Shown: positions 43,514 to 52,153 of the stretch, one piece after another
Layout of the letters: each line of letters begins with the position of its first letter
Numbering within the stretch: the stretch's first letter is position 1
Source: JBOHRE01 sp050732635
GTDB taxonomy: Bacteria > Gemmatimonadota > Gemmatimonadetes > Longimicrobiales > RSA9
Direction: 5' to 3'
Assembly: GCA_050732635.1 (NCBI GenBank)
Contig: JBOHRE010000001.1
Span: 40,651 to 104,650 of the forward strand
Length of the DNA: 64,000 nt
Position numbers and translations under genes: made by a program
The notes under the pieces: model-generated
The model's input: only the letters and a program-made list of their open reading frames with translations
The model's database searches: none
What the model was told of the DNA's origin: nothing

Positions 43514-43986
43514 GTCGGCCCCTTGTGATATGGTTCGCCGCGCACGATCGTGCCCGCGCGATACAGTTGCTCGCTCAGCAGCAGCCGGGCGAGCTCGTGG
43601 GGCAGCGTCAATGGCCCCAGACTCAGACGCCGGTCTGTGGTCTCCAGAATCTCAGCCGCGAGGCCGAGCGCGCCGCCGATCAGAAACGCCGCCCCGGCAC
43701 GACTTCCTACCGCCAGCTCCTGCAGAAAGGCGGCAAGGGCTTCGGACGACCACGCCTCGCCCTGGCGTGTCAGCGCGACGCTCACGGCGCCCGCCGGCAC
43801 ACGCTCGAGAAGCCGTCGCCCCTCGGCCGCGCGCACACGATTCGCCTCGAGGCCCTTCCGCGCACGCTCTTCGCGCACCTCGACGATATCGAGGTTCCAG
43901 TAGCGACGCGCGCGGCGCTCGTACTCCCCAATCGCATCGGCATGCAGCCGCCCGGCGCGGCCGACGACGATCACCGTCACCCTCAT
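43510..43986 (-). CDS. rlmH: 23S rRNA (pseudouridine1915-N3)-methyltransferase RlmH
   Basis: SPOUT-family methyltransferase acting on helix 69 of the ribosome. 158 aa from ATG 43986; the N-terminus is RVTVIVVGRAGRL, the SAM knot is FLIGGALGLAAE and the C-terminal signature is LLLSEQLYRAGTIVRGEPYHK (cited in part). The ATG overlaps the stop of the nadB remnant as ATGA, and the stop overlaps bshC, so rlmH is embedded in the lpx-bsh-mur run. Confidence 0.94.
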   Translation of the reverse strand: MRVTVIVVGRAGRLHADAIGEYERRARRYWNLDIVEVREERARKGLEANRVRAAEGRRLLERVPAGAVSVALTRQGEAWSSEALAAFLQELAVGSRAGAAFLIGGALGLAAEILETTDRRLSLGPLTLPHELARLLLSEQLYRAGTIVRGEPYHKGPT

Positions 43987-44476
43987 CGCACGTGGCGGGT
44001 CGCGGTCGACGCTGCGGCAGGCGGCCACACGATCAGCGTATCACGCAAGAAATGCTCGTTGTCACGGCCGGGATGGTCCTGATTGTAGTGAAGCCCCCGG
44101 CTTTCGCGCCGCAGACTGGCGCAACGCACGACCAGGGCCGCAACCTCGACCAGGTTGCGGAGTTCCACAGTATCGGGCCGCCGTCCGAACCGGCCGACCA
44201 GGTCGCGCGCCACCAGCTTCAGCTCGGCGATCCGCGCTGCCGCCTGCATGATCCACGAACGATGCCGACGTTCTGCCACATCAGCTCCCGCAACTCCTGA
44301 ATCGAGCCGCCACGGCCTGGACGGTGTCACTCGAAATCGCGTCGGGCAAGCGCGAAGCACCGCCGGCGACTCTGCTGGGTACAGCGCCGTCGGATGGAAC
44401 TGCATGAACTCCAGGTTGCCGACGCACGCACCCGCGCGCCGCTGCCGATGACCAAAATGTCCGCATCCGTGCTCAC
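43983..44476 (-). pseudogene. nadB: L-aspartate oxidase (nadB) remnant with internal deletions
   Basis: A 494-bp wreck of a gene normally about 1.6 kb. From GTG 44476 the frame encodes the NadB FAD-binding start STDADILVIGSG and then jumps. RAGACVGNLEFMQFHPTALYP (44375-44430) is in a second frame, SIQELRELMWQNVGIVR (44255-44305) in a third, and the end PDTVELRNLVEVAALVVRC...RRESRGLHYNQDHPGRDNEHFLRDT (cited in part) is back in the frame that stops at 43983. Most of the FAD and substrate domain is missing. The GTGA overlap with lpxK and ATGA overlap with rlmH survive, so this was a normal operon member that decayed in place. Confidence 0.88.
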
Positions 44477-45498
44477 CCGGTCAGCAGCTCACCGATCCGA
44501 TTCCACAATGTGTTCTCGCCCACGATCGCAACGACGCGCTGCCGCAGCACGAACACCGCCGCACCACCCGCGTAGCGCTGCAGCTTGACCGCATCCTTCT
44601 CGGTCGTCACGATCGCCGAATCACCTGCTTCGCGCACGAGTCGGCGCCAGTCTACCTCGGAGTAGACATGGTGATCTGCGTAGAAGCGGCAACGCTCGAT
44701 CCGAGCGCCGGCGGCGCGCGCGTTGGCGACGAACAGTTCGGGCTCGGCAATGGCCGCCACGCCCAGTGCGATGCCGACCGGCGGCGCGGCTTCTGGGCCG
44801 AGTCCTGCCTCGGTGAGTCGGCTCCAACCGGCGGGCGCGAGTCGCAGCACGAAGCCGATCGCACCGGGCGCGAACCTCGTCGCCTCGGCCAGCACAGTCA
44901 GGGCGCGGCTGTCATTCACCGTGCGTGCCGTCACCCCGATTGCGCCTGCCCGGCTCAGGTGTTCCGGCGGCTCCCGCCAGCGTCCGCGTGGCAGGAGGCG
45001 GGGCCGCGCTTGCCACCGCTCGGCGGCGATCAGAACGATGTCTAGGTCGCGCTCGATGCGCCGGTGTTGGAACGCATCGTCGAGCACGAGTACCTTCGCG
45101 CCGCCCGCGATCGCCTCCCCGGCAGCTCGCAGGCGGTCGTTTCCTGCAAACACCGGGATGGCCGGGTTCCAAAGACGGTGCAGCGCCGGCTCATCCTCGG
45201 CGTAGCCACCGTGGAGAATCGCCACGTGCTGCCCGGTTTCCAGGAGCCTCCGTGCGATCCAGGCAGCGACCGGCGTCTTTCCGCTTCCGCCGACGGTCAG
45301 GTTGCCGACGCTGATGACCGGCACCGCCACGGCGTAACGCGGCAGCCAGCGCCTCGAATAGGCAGCGTGATAGGCGCGAGTCGCCAGCCAAAACCCCAGT
45401 TCCGCAGGCGTGAGCGTCGCTCGCAACACACGCGTCGCAATGCTGCCGCCCTCACCGCTCACGGCGCTGAACGCTGCAGCCAGCGTGTCCCGCGTCAT
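44473..45498 (-). CDS. lpxK: Tetraacyldisaccharide 4'-kinase LpxK
   Basis: Inner membrane lipid A 4'-kinase of the Raetz pathway. 341 aa from ATG 45498. An N-terminal membrane-associated helix (LRATLTPAELGFWLATRAYHAAY) is followed by the P-loop VGNLTVGGSGKTPV, the Walker-B-like VLVLDDAFQHRRIERDLDIVL and the late DHHVYSE motif, all canonical. Its ATG overlaps the stop of the acyltransferase gene (ATGA), and its stop overlaps the nadB remnant start. Confidence 0.95.
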   Translation of the reverse strand: MTRDTLAAAFSAVSGEGGSIATRVLRATLTPAELGFWLATRAYHAAYSRRWLPRYAVAVPVISVGNLTVGGSGKTPVAAWIARRLLETGQHVAILHGGYAEDEPALHRLWNPAIPVFAGNDRLRAAGEAIAGGAKVLVLDDAFQHRRIERDLDIVLIAAERWQARPRLLPRGRWREPPEHLSRAGAIGVTARTVNDSRALTVLAEATRFAPGAIGFVLRLAPAGWSRLTEAGLGPEAAPPVGIALGVAAIAEPELFVANARAAGARIERCRFYADHHVYSEVDWRRLVREAGDSAIVTTEKDAVKLQRYAGGAAVFVLRQRVVAIVGENTLWNRIGELLTG

Positions 45499-46181
45499 TG
45501 GCGCACGGCGGAATGGCTGGCGGTGATGCTCCCGCGCGCAGCGGGCGTGTCGACCTGCTGCATGAGCTCCTGCAGCCTGCGCTCCAGCTCGGTCGCCAAT
45601 GCGGTGAGCTGCGGCGCGTCGGCAGCCCGCGGTACCTCGAGAGGCTCGCCATACGCGACGCGGATCCGCGCGAATGGCTTCGGCACGAGGAATCGATCCC
45701 AGCCCTCGAACCACCAGGCCCGATCCGTCCCACCGGCAATCGGCACGAGTGGTATGCCGGCCAGTTGCGCGGCAGTCAGCACGCCTGGCTTGACGCGCTC
45801 GCGCGGACCGCGCGGACCGTCAGGCGTGAATGCGAGTGAGCGTCCGGCACGGGCGCAGCGCACAAGCTCGCGCAGCGCCGCCGCACCGCCACGCGTGCTC
45901 GAGCCGCGCGCCGTCGTGTAGCCCCAGCGCTCGACGATCCGCGCGATATACTCCCCATCTTCGGACCGGCTGATCAGCGTCCCTATGCCCTGATGACGGT
46001 GCAGATACGTGAGCGGCAGCAGCCGACCATGCCAGAGCACGAAGATCACTGGACTACCGCGCGTCCAATAGCGCCGATAGGCATCGGCGCCGCTCACTTC
46101 GAAACGAGCCGTAGCGAGCAGCGCGTCGAGCATGTGCTGTCCGAGCCAGCCGGCCAGGCGATAGCGAGCCTTGGCGCGCAT
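45495..46181 (-). CDS. DUF374-type lysophospholipid/lipid A acyltransferase family protein
   Basis: A 228-residue member of the LPLAT superfamily, DUF374 branch. The HX4D-like box is VLWHGRLLPLTYL, followed by the family block TLISRSEDGEYIARIVERWG and TPDGPRGPRERVKPG. DUF374 proteins lie in lipid A gene clusters in many phyla and probably acylate a lipid A or related precursor, but this is not shown for most. Position between lpxB and lpxK fits a late lipid A step, possibly replacing LpxL, which is not seen here. Confidence 0.85.
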   Translation of the reverse strand: MRAKARYRLAGWLGQHMLDALLATARFEVSGADAYRRYWTRGSPVIFVLWHGRLLPLTYLHRHQGIGTLISRSEDGEYIARIVERWGYTTARGSSTRGGAAALRELVRCARAGRSLAFTPDGPRGPRERVKPGVLTAAQLAGIPLVPIAGGTDRAWWFEGWDRFLVPKPFARIRVAYGEPLEVPRAADAPQLTALATELERRLQELMQQVDTPAARGSITASHSAVRQ

Positions 46182-47312
46182 TCAGTCGATCAGCTCGGCC
46201 GCTGCGGCTGCCACCTGGTCGGCGACGGCACGATCCCCGGCGCCGCCCAGCGCGCGCCGAACTCGCGCCAGGCCTTCCAGTACACGCGTTCGCTCGGCTC
46301 CATCCTCCAGCAGCGGCTCGATCGCCGCAGCCAGCGACGCGGTCGTCGCCGCCTGTTGCACGAGCTCCGGCACCAGCCGTTGCCCCGCGACGAGGTTCAC
46401 CATACCAATGTGCTCGACCTGTACCAGGCGACGAGCCAGCCAGTACGTCAGCGGGTGAGTGCGATAGGCCACCACCATCGGAGTATCCGCGAGTGCGGCC
46501 TCCACGGTGCTTGTCCCTGACTTCACCAGTGCCGCGCGCGCCAGCCGTAGAAGCGCGCGCCCATCGGACGTGCGCGGGTAGCGCACACCATGGTACGCCG
46601 CCTCCGGCAGCCCGGCAGCCGCCGCAATCACGGGGCGCACTTCAGGATGCCTGGCCGCAACCCGGTCCGCGGCCGCCGCGAACAGCGTCAGGTGCTGTGC
46701 CAGCTCCTGCGCACGCGATCCCGGAAACAGCGCGAGCACGCGCTCACCATCCTGCACGCCGAGCTCGCGCGCGAGTGAGCTGACCGCCTCCGGCTCGACC
46801 ACGACATCCATGAGTGGATGGCCGAAGTAGCTGACCCTGGCGCCCACATTACGGAACACCGCCTCCTCGAACGGAAATGCGACCACCAGCCAATCCGCCA
46901 GTTCGGCGAGCTGCTGCGCCCGCTTGCGATGCCACGCCCAGACCTGCGGCGCGATGTAATACAGCACCGGAATGCCGGCATTACGGGCGCGCCGGGCCAG
47001 CCGCAGATTGAAGCCCGGATAGTCAATAGGGATGACCAGATCGGTCGCGCGCCGTTTCATGTCAGCGCTCAGGCGCCGCAGCAGACCCGTGAAGTACGGC
47101 AGGTGCCGGACAACCTCCGCGAACCCCATCACCGACAGCCGGTCGAGACCGGCCGAGAGCTCGACTCCGGCTGCTGCCATCGCCGATCCGCCAATGCCGA
47201 AAAGCGTGGCGTCCGGATAGCGTCGCCGTAATGCGGTCGCGATCGCGCCGCCGTGCAGATCACCGGATGGTTCGCCGGCCGCGATCAGAATCGTCGGGCG
47301 ACGGCGACTCAT
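46182..47312 (-). CDS. lpxB: Lipid-A-disaccharide synthase LpxB
   Basis: Peripheral membrane GT19 glycosyltransferase joining UDP-2,3-diacylglucosamine and lipid X. 376 aa: ILIAAGEPSGDLHGGAI at the start, IDYPGFNLRLARRAR, YYIAPQVWAWHRKRA, FPFEEAVF and KSGTSTVEAALADTPMVVAYR are all classic. It begins 1 nt after the 42-aa membrane protein and ends directly before the DUF374 acyltransferase ATG. Confidence 0.97.
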   Translation of the reverse strand: MSRRRPTILIAAGEPSGDLHGGAIATALRRRYPDATLFGIGGSAMAAAGVELSAGLDRLSVMGFAEVVRHLPYFTGLLRRLSADMKRRATDLVIPIDYPGFNLRLARRARNAGIPVLYYIAPQVWAWHRKRAQQLAELADWLVVAFPFEEAVFRNVGARVSYFGHPLMDVVVEPEAVSSLARELGVQDGERVLALFPGSRAQELAQHLTLFAAAADRVAARHPEVRPVIAAAAGLPEAAYHGVRYPRTSDGRALLRLARAALVKSGTSTVEAALADTPMVVAYRTHPLTYWLARRLVQVEHIGMVNLVAGQRLVPELVQQAATTASLAAAIEPLLEDGAERTRVLEGLARVRRALGGAGDRAVADQVAAAAAELID

Positions 47313-47313
47313 G

Positions 47314-47442
47314 CTAGTTGAGCATCCAGATGGCCAGCGCCACCAGCAGCAGCGCCGCGAGCAGTTTCCACAGCGATGGCGGAGTCGGAGGACCGCCCTG
47401 AATCAGCCCTTTTCGCTCACGTCTCAACTGAATGAGCGACAT
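47314..47442 (-). CDS. 42-residue single-span membrane protein
   Basis: A very small protein from ATG 47442: a basic N-terminus (MSLIQLRRERKGLIQGGP) and one C-terminal membrane helix (LWKLLAALLLVALAIWML) ending in Asn. GAGGG sits just upstream. It overlaps the end of the oxidoreductase gene by 26 nt and is followed by lpxB after 1 nt, the tight packing expected of a real operon gene. No family recognised; a tail-anchored membrane partner of lipid A enzymes is possible. Confidence 0.6.
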   Translation of the reverse strand: MSLIQLRRERKGLIQGGPPTPPSLWKLLAALLLVALAIWMLN

Positions 47443-48430
47443 GGCCCTCGATTCGTGAGATGATGTCGAGCGCGACCGCGAGCGCACGGCGTCCATCCGC
47501 CCCGGTCACGGGCACCGGCGCCTCGCCCCGGACCGCCGCCACGAAGCTGTCCAGCTCGGCCCGCAGCGGTTCGATGCCATCGCCGGCCAGCGGAATGCGT
47601 TCGACGATCTCCGCGAGCCCGCTACCGGCCAGTGGCGTACCCGGTGAAAAGCGCAGCCCGGGCCGAAGCCGCAGGAACTCGCCGCTCCCGGTGGCCAGAT
47701 CCAGGCTTATGTAGCCCGATCTCTGGAAGAAGCGGATCTTGCGCAAGCGTTCCAGCGAGATCCGGCTGGCCGTCAGATTCGCGACACAACCGCCTTCGAA
47801 CTCGAGCCGGGCATTCGCAATGTCGGGGCTCGCCGTGAGCACGCCGACGCCGGAGGCGGCGACACCGACAACCCGCCGCCGAACCATGCTGAGGACCAGG
47901 TCGAGATCGTGGATCATCAGGTCCAGCACGACCGCCACGTCCGTTCCACGCGTGCCGAACGGCGCCAGTCGGTGGCTTTCCACGAACAGTGGTGAATCCA
48001 GATAGGGCTCGCAGGCGCGAAGTGCTGCATTGAAGCGCTCGATGTGCCCGATCTGCACACGCGCGCCACTTCGCTGCGCCGCTTTCAGGATCCGGTCTGC
48101 GGCCGCGAGATCCGGCGCAATCGGCTTTTCGATCAGGACGTGTACGCCGCGCTCCAGCGCGGCACTCGCCACCAGCTCGTGCGCGCCCGTCGGCACGGCC
48201 ACGATCACCGCCTCGGCTGCGCCGAGCAGATCCTCGAGACGTCGCGCAGCCGAGACGCCAAGCTCGCTGGCTACCTTCTCGAGCCGCGCCGCGTCGCTGT
48301 CGAAGATGCCCGCGTGCACCACCTCGGGCAGCTCGCGCAGCAGGCGCGCGTGGTGAAAGCCGAGGCTTCCGACCCCGACCACGCCGACGCGAACCGCTCG
48401 CCCTCGCTCAGAGCGCGATACCGCGCTCAC
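47417..48430 (-). CDS. Gfo/Idh/MocA oxidoreductase, candidate UDP-GlcNAc 3-dehydrogenase GnnA
   Basis: NAD(P)-dependent sugar oxidoreductase: Rossmann motif VGVVGVGSLGFHHARLL, the EKP motif (HVLIEKPIA) with the family's catalytic lysine, and the GHIERFN and MIHDLDLVLSMV motifs of the C-terminal domain. 337 aa from GTG 48430, 23 nt inside lpxA. A gene of this family between lpxA and lpxB is the known position of gnnA in Acidithiobacillus ferrooxidans, where GnnA and GnnB make the 3-amino sugar for amide-linked lipid A. No gnnB-type aminotransferase is adjacent here, so the substrate is a hypothesis. Confidence 0.82.
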   Translation of the reverse strand: MSAVSRSERGRAVRVGVVGVGSLGFHHARLLRELPEVVHAGIFDSDAARLEKVASELGVSAARRLEDLLGAAEAVIVAVPTGAHELVASAALERGVHVLIEKPIAPDLAAADRILKAAQRSGARVQIGHIERFNAALRACEPYLDSPLFVESHRLAPFGTRGTDVAVVLDLMIHDLDLVLSMVRRRVVGVAASGVGVLTASPDIANARLEFEGGCVANLTASRISLERLRKIRFFQRSGYISLDLATGSGEFLRLRPGLRFSPGTPLAGSGLAEIVERIPLAGDGIEPLRAELDSFVAAVRGEAPVPVTGADGRRALAVALDIISRIEGHVAHSVET

Positions 48431-49223
48431 TATCGCGGATGAAGTCGAGGAAGTGGCGCACTTCGTCCAGCGGCCGCAGCTCCATCTCGGCACGTGTAAG
48501 CGCCTGCCGCACATTCAGCCCCGAGCGGAACAGTATGCGGTACGCTCGCTTGAGCTCGGCGCGAACCTCCGCCGATATGCCCCGCCGCTGCATGCCGACA
48601 CTGTTCAGTCCGTGCAGCTCCAGAGGACTTCCCGCCGCCCGTACATAGGGCGGTATGTCCTTCTGGACTCGAGACGCGCCGCCGACGAAAGCGTGCTGAC
48701 CAATGCGCACGAATTGATGAATCGCCGTCAAACCGCCGACGATCGCCCAGTCACCGATCTGCACGTGCCCGCCCATATTGACCGAATTCGACAGAATCAC
48801 GTGGTCGCCGATTATGCAGTCGTGGGCAATGTGAACGTACGCCATCAGCAGACACTCGCTGCCGACGTCGGTGCGGCCTCGGGCGCGCGTGCCGCGGTTC
48901 AGCGTCGCATATTCCCGAACCACGGTTCGATCCCCGACCACCAGCAGCGTGTCCTCACCGTCGAACTTCAGATCCTGTGGATCCGTGCCGAGAACCGCCC
49001 CCTTGTGGATCACGCAGCCTGCGCCGATCCGGGTGTGGCGCTCAACCAGCACGTGCGGGCCGATCTCCGTGCCGTCGCCGACCGTCACCGCGGGACCGAT
49101 CAACGAGTATGGACCGATTCTTACGTTCGTGCCCAACACCGCGTCGGAGCTCACGATCGCCGTAGAATGAATGACCACGCCCTGATCGCCGCGTGCCTCG
49201 ACGATCTCCTCGGTCGTTCGCAT
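48408..49223 (-). CDS. lpxA: UDP-N-acetylglucosamine acyltransferase LpxA
   Basis: First enzyme of lipid A synthesis; 271 aa left-handed parallel beta-helix trimer. Hexapeptide repeats run from residue 18 to about 195. The catalytic His is in AYVHIAHDCIIGDH and the substrate region NSVNMGGHVQIGDWAIVGGLTAIHQF is conserved. The C-terminal helical domain is normal (GISAEVRAELKRAYRILF). It lies 1 nt after lpxC-fabZ. Acyl-chain preference and N- versus O-acylation cannot be judged by eye. Confidence 0.96.
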   Translation of the reverse strand: MRTTEEIVEARGDQGVVIHSTAIVSSDAVLGTNVRIGPYSLIGPAVTVGDGTEIGPHVLVERHTRIGAGCVIHKGAVLGTDPQDLKFDGEDTLLVVGDRTVVREYATLNRGTRARGRTDVGSECLLMAYVHIAHDCIIGDHVILSNSVNMGGHVQIGDWAIVGGLTAIHQFVRIGQHAFVGGASRVQKDIPPYVRAAGSPLELHGLNSVGMQRRGISAEVRAELKRAYRILFRSGLNVRQALTRAEMELRPLDEVRHFLDFIRDSERGIAL

Positions 49224-49224
49224 C

Positions 49225-50511
49225 TCAGCGGTCCACGATTCGCGCCATCATCTCGGCCTCGGCCACGACTTGCCCATCCACCCGCCCCACGCCTCGCATG
49301 CGACAGACATGCCGGCGCAGCTGCAGCATCTCGAGCTCGAATCGGATCTGGTCGCCGGGCGTCACTGGACGACGCCACTTCACGTTGTCCAGTGACATGA
49401 AATAGACGACCTTGTCTTCGGGATTCTCGATCGCGTCCATCAGCAGCAACCCACCGACCTGCGCCATCGCCTCGATGATCAAGACCCCGGGCATGATGGG
49501 GTGACCGGGGTAGTGTCCCTGGAAGAAGGGCTCATTGATCGTCACGTTCTTGATGCCGACGATCCGCTTGCCTGCTTCGAACTCGACGACTCGGTCCACG
49601 AGCAGCATCGGATAGCGGTGCGGCAGGTACTGCATGATCTTCTGGCTATCGACGATCGGCGCTCCATCGCCGGTATTCGCATGGCGTAACAGCTCCCGCG
49701 CCAGCGCCAGGTTGCCGGCGTGGCTCGGCCGGTCGGCGATCACGTGCACCTCCAATCGGGCGCCCAACAGCGCGAGATCCCCCACGATGTCACCAATCTT
49801 GTGGCGCACGAATTCGTCATGGAAGCGCAGCTCGCCACCAGCCAGACCCCCCTCGTCGAGCACGAGTGCGTTGTCGAGCGTTGCGCCTCGCGCCAGGCCG
49901 CGGCGGCGCAACTGGTCCGCCTCGCGAAGGAACCCGAACGTGCGCGCCGGCGCGAGCTCCGTCGCAAAGCAGCTCGCATCGACGTCGAAGGAACCATACT
50001 GCCGCCCGATCAGAGGGTGGTCGAACTCGATGGTCGCCGAGATTCGGTACCGGGCAGCGGGTACGGCGACGTAGGAAGCACCGCCACTGCCCGCCGCCAT
50101 GACCGGCTGCTCCAAGCGTACGTGCCGAGCGTTGCGATCCTGCTCCACAACACCGGCATCGGTGAAGAGCTGCACGAAGGGCCGGAAGCTGCCGTCGACG
50201 ATCGGCACTTCCGGACCGTCGATCTCGATCACCAGATTGTCGAGTCGCAAAGCCGCCGCGGCGGCGAGCAGGTGCTCGACGGTCTGCACCCCGACGCTGT
50301 CCGAGCCCAGACTCGTGCCGCGTTCCGTCGAGCTGACTTGCTCCAGCCCGGCGCGGATCTCCGGCTCGCCCGTCAGATCGACCCGGCGGAAACGGATGCC
50401 CTGGTCAGGCGCCGCGGGTCGGAACCGCAGCCGCGTCCGCTCGCCCGTATGCAGGCCGACTCCCTCCAACTCGGTCTCGGCCGCGAGCGTCTGCTGCCGC
50501 GCTCCACTCAT
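49225..50511 (-). CDS. lpxC/fabZ: Bifunctional LpxC-FabZ fusion
   Basis: Residues 1 to about 280 are LpxC, the zinc UDP-3-O-acyl-GlcNAc deacetylase committing sugar to lipid A: GVGLHTGE, TVEHLLAAAAAL (zinc His) and HKIGDIVGDLALLG (zinc His/Asp). Residues about 285-428 are the hot-dog dehydratase FabZ of fatty acid synthesis: IMQYLPHRYPMLLVDRV and GHYPGHPIMPGVLIIEAMAQVGG, with the catalytic His and Glu. The fusion is known from Bacteroidota, Gemmatimonadota and a few others and ties acyl-chain supply to lipid A. Start overlaps lpxD (ATGA). Confidence 0.96.
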   Translation of the reverse strand: MSGARQQTLAAETELEGVGLHTGERTRLRFRPAAPDQGIRFRRVDLTGEPEIRAGLEQVSSTERGTSLGSDSVGVQTVEHLLAAAAALRLDNLVIEIDGPEVPIVDGSFRPFVQLFTDAGVVEQDRNARHVRLEQPVMAAGSGGASYVAVPAARYRISATIEFDHPLIGRQYGSFDVDASCFATELAPARTFGFLREADQLRRRGLARGATLDNALVLDEGGLAGGELRFHDEFVRHKIGDIVGDLALLGARLEVHVIADRPSHAGNLALARELLRHANTGDGAPIVDSQKIMQYLPHRYPMLLVDRVVEFEAGKRIVGIKNVTINEPFFQGHYPGHPIMPGVLIIEAMAQVGGLLLMDAIENPEDKVVYFMSLDNVKWRRPVTPGDQIRFELEMLQLRRHVCRMRGVGRVDGQVVAEAEMMARIVDR

Positions 50512-51542
50512 GCGTTGGCCTTCGGTTCCCGTCCCAGTACCGCACGCTCCAGACTCTGCAGTCGTCGTAACAGCTTCGGCAGCCTGAACAGAGCGGCCTG
50601 CGCTCGCAGCGACTCCTTGTGCGGCCGTGCAGGATAACCGCTGTACACGGCACCCGCCGGTATGTCACCGAACACGCCGGCTTGCGCCGCGATGCTCGCC
50701 CCGTCGCCGATCTCGATGTGACCGTTCAGCCCGGCCTGGCCGCCCAGTCGCACGAATCGGCCGATCCGCGTGCTTCCGGATACGCCGACCTGCGCCACGA
50801 TGATCGCGCCCTCACCGACCTGAACATTGTGGCCGATGTGCACCAGGTTGTCGATCTTCACACCAGCGCCGATCACAGTGGATCCGACCGAACCGCGATC
50901 GATCGTGCTGTTGGCGCCGATCTCGACGTCCGCGCCGATCACACAATCACCGACCTGCGGGACCTTCTGGTGTTGCCCCTGATCGTGCGCGTAGCCGAAC
51001 CCGTCGACGCCGATGCGCACCCCGCTGTGGACGATGGTGCGAGCTCCAATCCGGGAGCGCCGGTATAGCGTCACCTGCGGGTACAGGATCACATCGTCGC
51101 CCAGTTCGCATTCCGCGCCCAGCACACAATGTGCGCCGATCCGCACGCGATCGCCGATGCACGCCTCACGGCCGATCACAGCGTAAGCGTCGATGGTTAC
51201 GGATTCACCCAGCCGAGAGCCCACTGCGATCACCGCGCTCGCATGGATGGCGGGCGAGACCACAGGGTCCGCGTGCAACTCGGCCAGCACCACGGCGAGT
51301 GCCTGGTGTACGTCAGCTACGACGATGTGTGGCAGATGGGCTGGCAGCGACTCGCTCAGCTCGCGACCGACCAGCACCGCACCGGCACGAGCGGCGCCAA
51401 CATATCGGAGGTAACGAGGCGCAGCAAGAAACGACAGCTGGTCCGACTCAGCACGCTCTAGAGGCGCCACCGCGCGCAGCTCGGGATCGCCCTCCCCACT
51501 CAGGGTTCCGTCGACCAGACGTGCGATCTGCGAGGCTCTCAC
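50508..51542 (-). CDS. lpxD: UDP-3-O-(3-hydroxyacyl)glucosamine N-acyltransferase LpxD
   Basis: Third lipid A step, adding the N-linked hydroxyacyl chain. 344 aa: N-terminal uridine-binding domain (ELRAVAPLERAESDQLSFLAAPRYL), then a left-handed beta-helix with hexapeptide repeats from about residue 105, the active-site GVDGFGYAHDQGQHQKVPQ region and NSTIDRGSVGSTVIG. The C-terminal helix is normal. 49 nt separate it from the skp-like gene upstream. Confidence 0.96.
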   Translation of the reverse strand: MRASQIARLVDGTLSGEGDPELRAVAPLERAESDQLSFLAAPRYLRYVGAARAGAVLVGRELSESLPAHLPHIVVADVHQALAVVLAELHADPVVSPAIHASAVIAVGSRLGESVTIDAYAVIGREACIGDRVRIGAHCVLGAECELGDDVILYPQVTLYRRSRIGARTIVHSGVRIGVDGFGYAHDQGQHQKVPQVGDCVIGADVEIGANSTIDRGSVGSTVIGAGVKIDNLVHIGHNVQVGEGAIIVAQVGVSGSTRIGRFVRLGGQAGLNGHIEIGDGASIAAQAGVFGDIPAGAVYSGYPARPHKESLRAQAALFRLPKLLRRLQSLERAVLGREPKANA

Positions 51543-51591
51543 GCGCGGGGCGCCACTCTATACGCCAGCCGTGGCTGCTGCGAGCTGGGTC

Positions 51592-52128
51592 TCACTGCGA
51601 CGATGCGGTTTGCCTCAAGCGGGCAAGCACGGCCTCGGTGATATCCAGCGAAGGGTCCGCCGCGACGATCCCACCACCGGCCGCTGCATCGAAGATGAAC
51701 GCCAGATTCCGCTCCTGGCGAATCTGCTCGATGACCTGCTCGATCTGCTGCATGATCGGCTGCACGAGCTGCTGCTCGCGCTCGCGCGCCTGTTCCTCGA
51801 GCTGTCCAGCCCGCTGCTGCAGATCCCGCTGCTTCTGGCGGATGGTCTCCTGCCGCTGCTGCCGCGCCTCAGTCGCCAGCGTCGACTCCTTCTGCTGGTA
51901 GTCCTGGATCAGTGCTGTCAGCTCCTGCTCCATACCTTCCAGTTCGGTGCGATATCCCGCCATCTCCTGCTGCAGCGTGTCGCGTACGGCGCGCGCGGTC
52001 GGCGCCTCGGCGATGATTCGCTGCGAGTCGATGAATGCGAACTCGGACGACTGCTGCGCCGTGACCGGTGGCGCCAGCAGCAGAAGCCCGGCGCCTGCGG
52101 CCAGGACGGTGAGCACTGTTCCAGACAT
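51592..52128 (-). CDS. skp: Periplasmic chaperone Skp/OmpH family
   Basis: A 178-residue exported protein. The signal peptide ends at VTAQQS (about residue 24), then FAFIDSQRIIAEAPTARAVRDTLQQEM, the typical Skp start, a long Gln/Glu-rich coiled coil that forms the tentacles, and the closing strand FIFDAAAGGGIVAADPSLDITEAVLARL. It escorts unfolded outer membrane proteins from SecYEG to BAM. Position between bamA and lpxD is the classical gene order. Confidence 0.92.
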   Translation of the reverse strand: MSGTVLTVLAAGAGLLLLAPPVTAQQSSEFAFIDSQRIIAEAPTARAVRDTLQQEMAGYRTELEGMEQELTALIQDYQQKESTLATEARQQRQETIRQKQRDLQQRAGQLEEQAREREQQLVQPIMQQIEQVIEQIRQERNLAFIFDAAAGGGIVAADPSLDITEAVLARLRQTASSQ

Positions 52129-52153
52129 TGTGCCTGCTTCCTTCAGCTGAGGT

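Noticed and set aside
43983..44476. The nadB remnant as simple sequencing error
   Set aside because: A single miscalled base could not remove about 1.1 kb and place fragments in three frames; an assembly deletion remains possible and is listed as a check.
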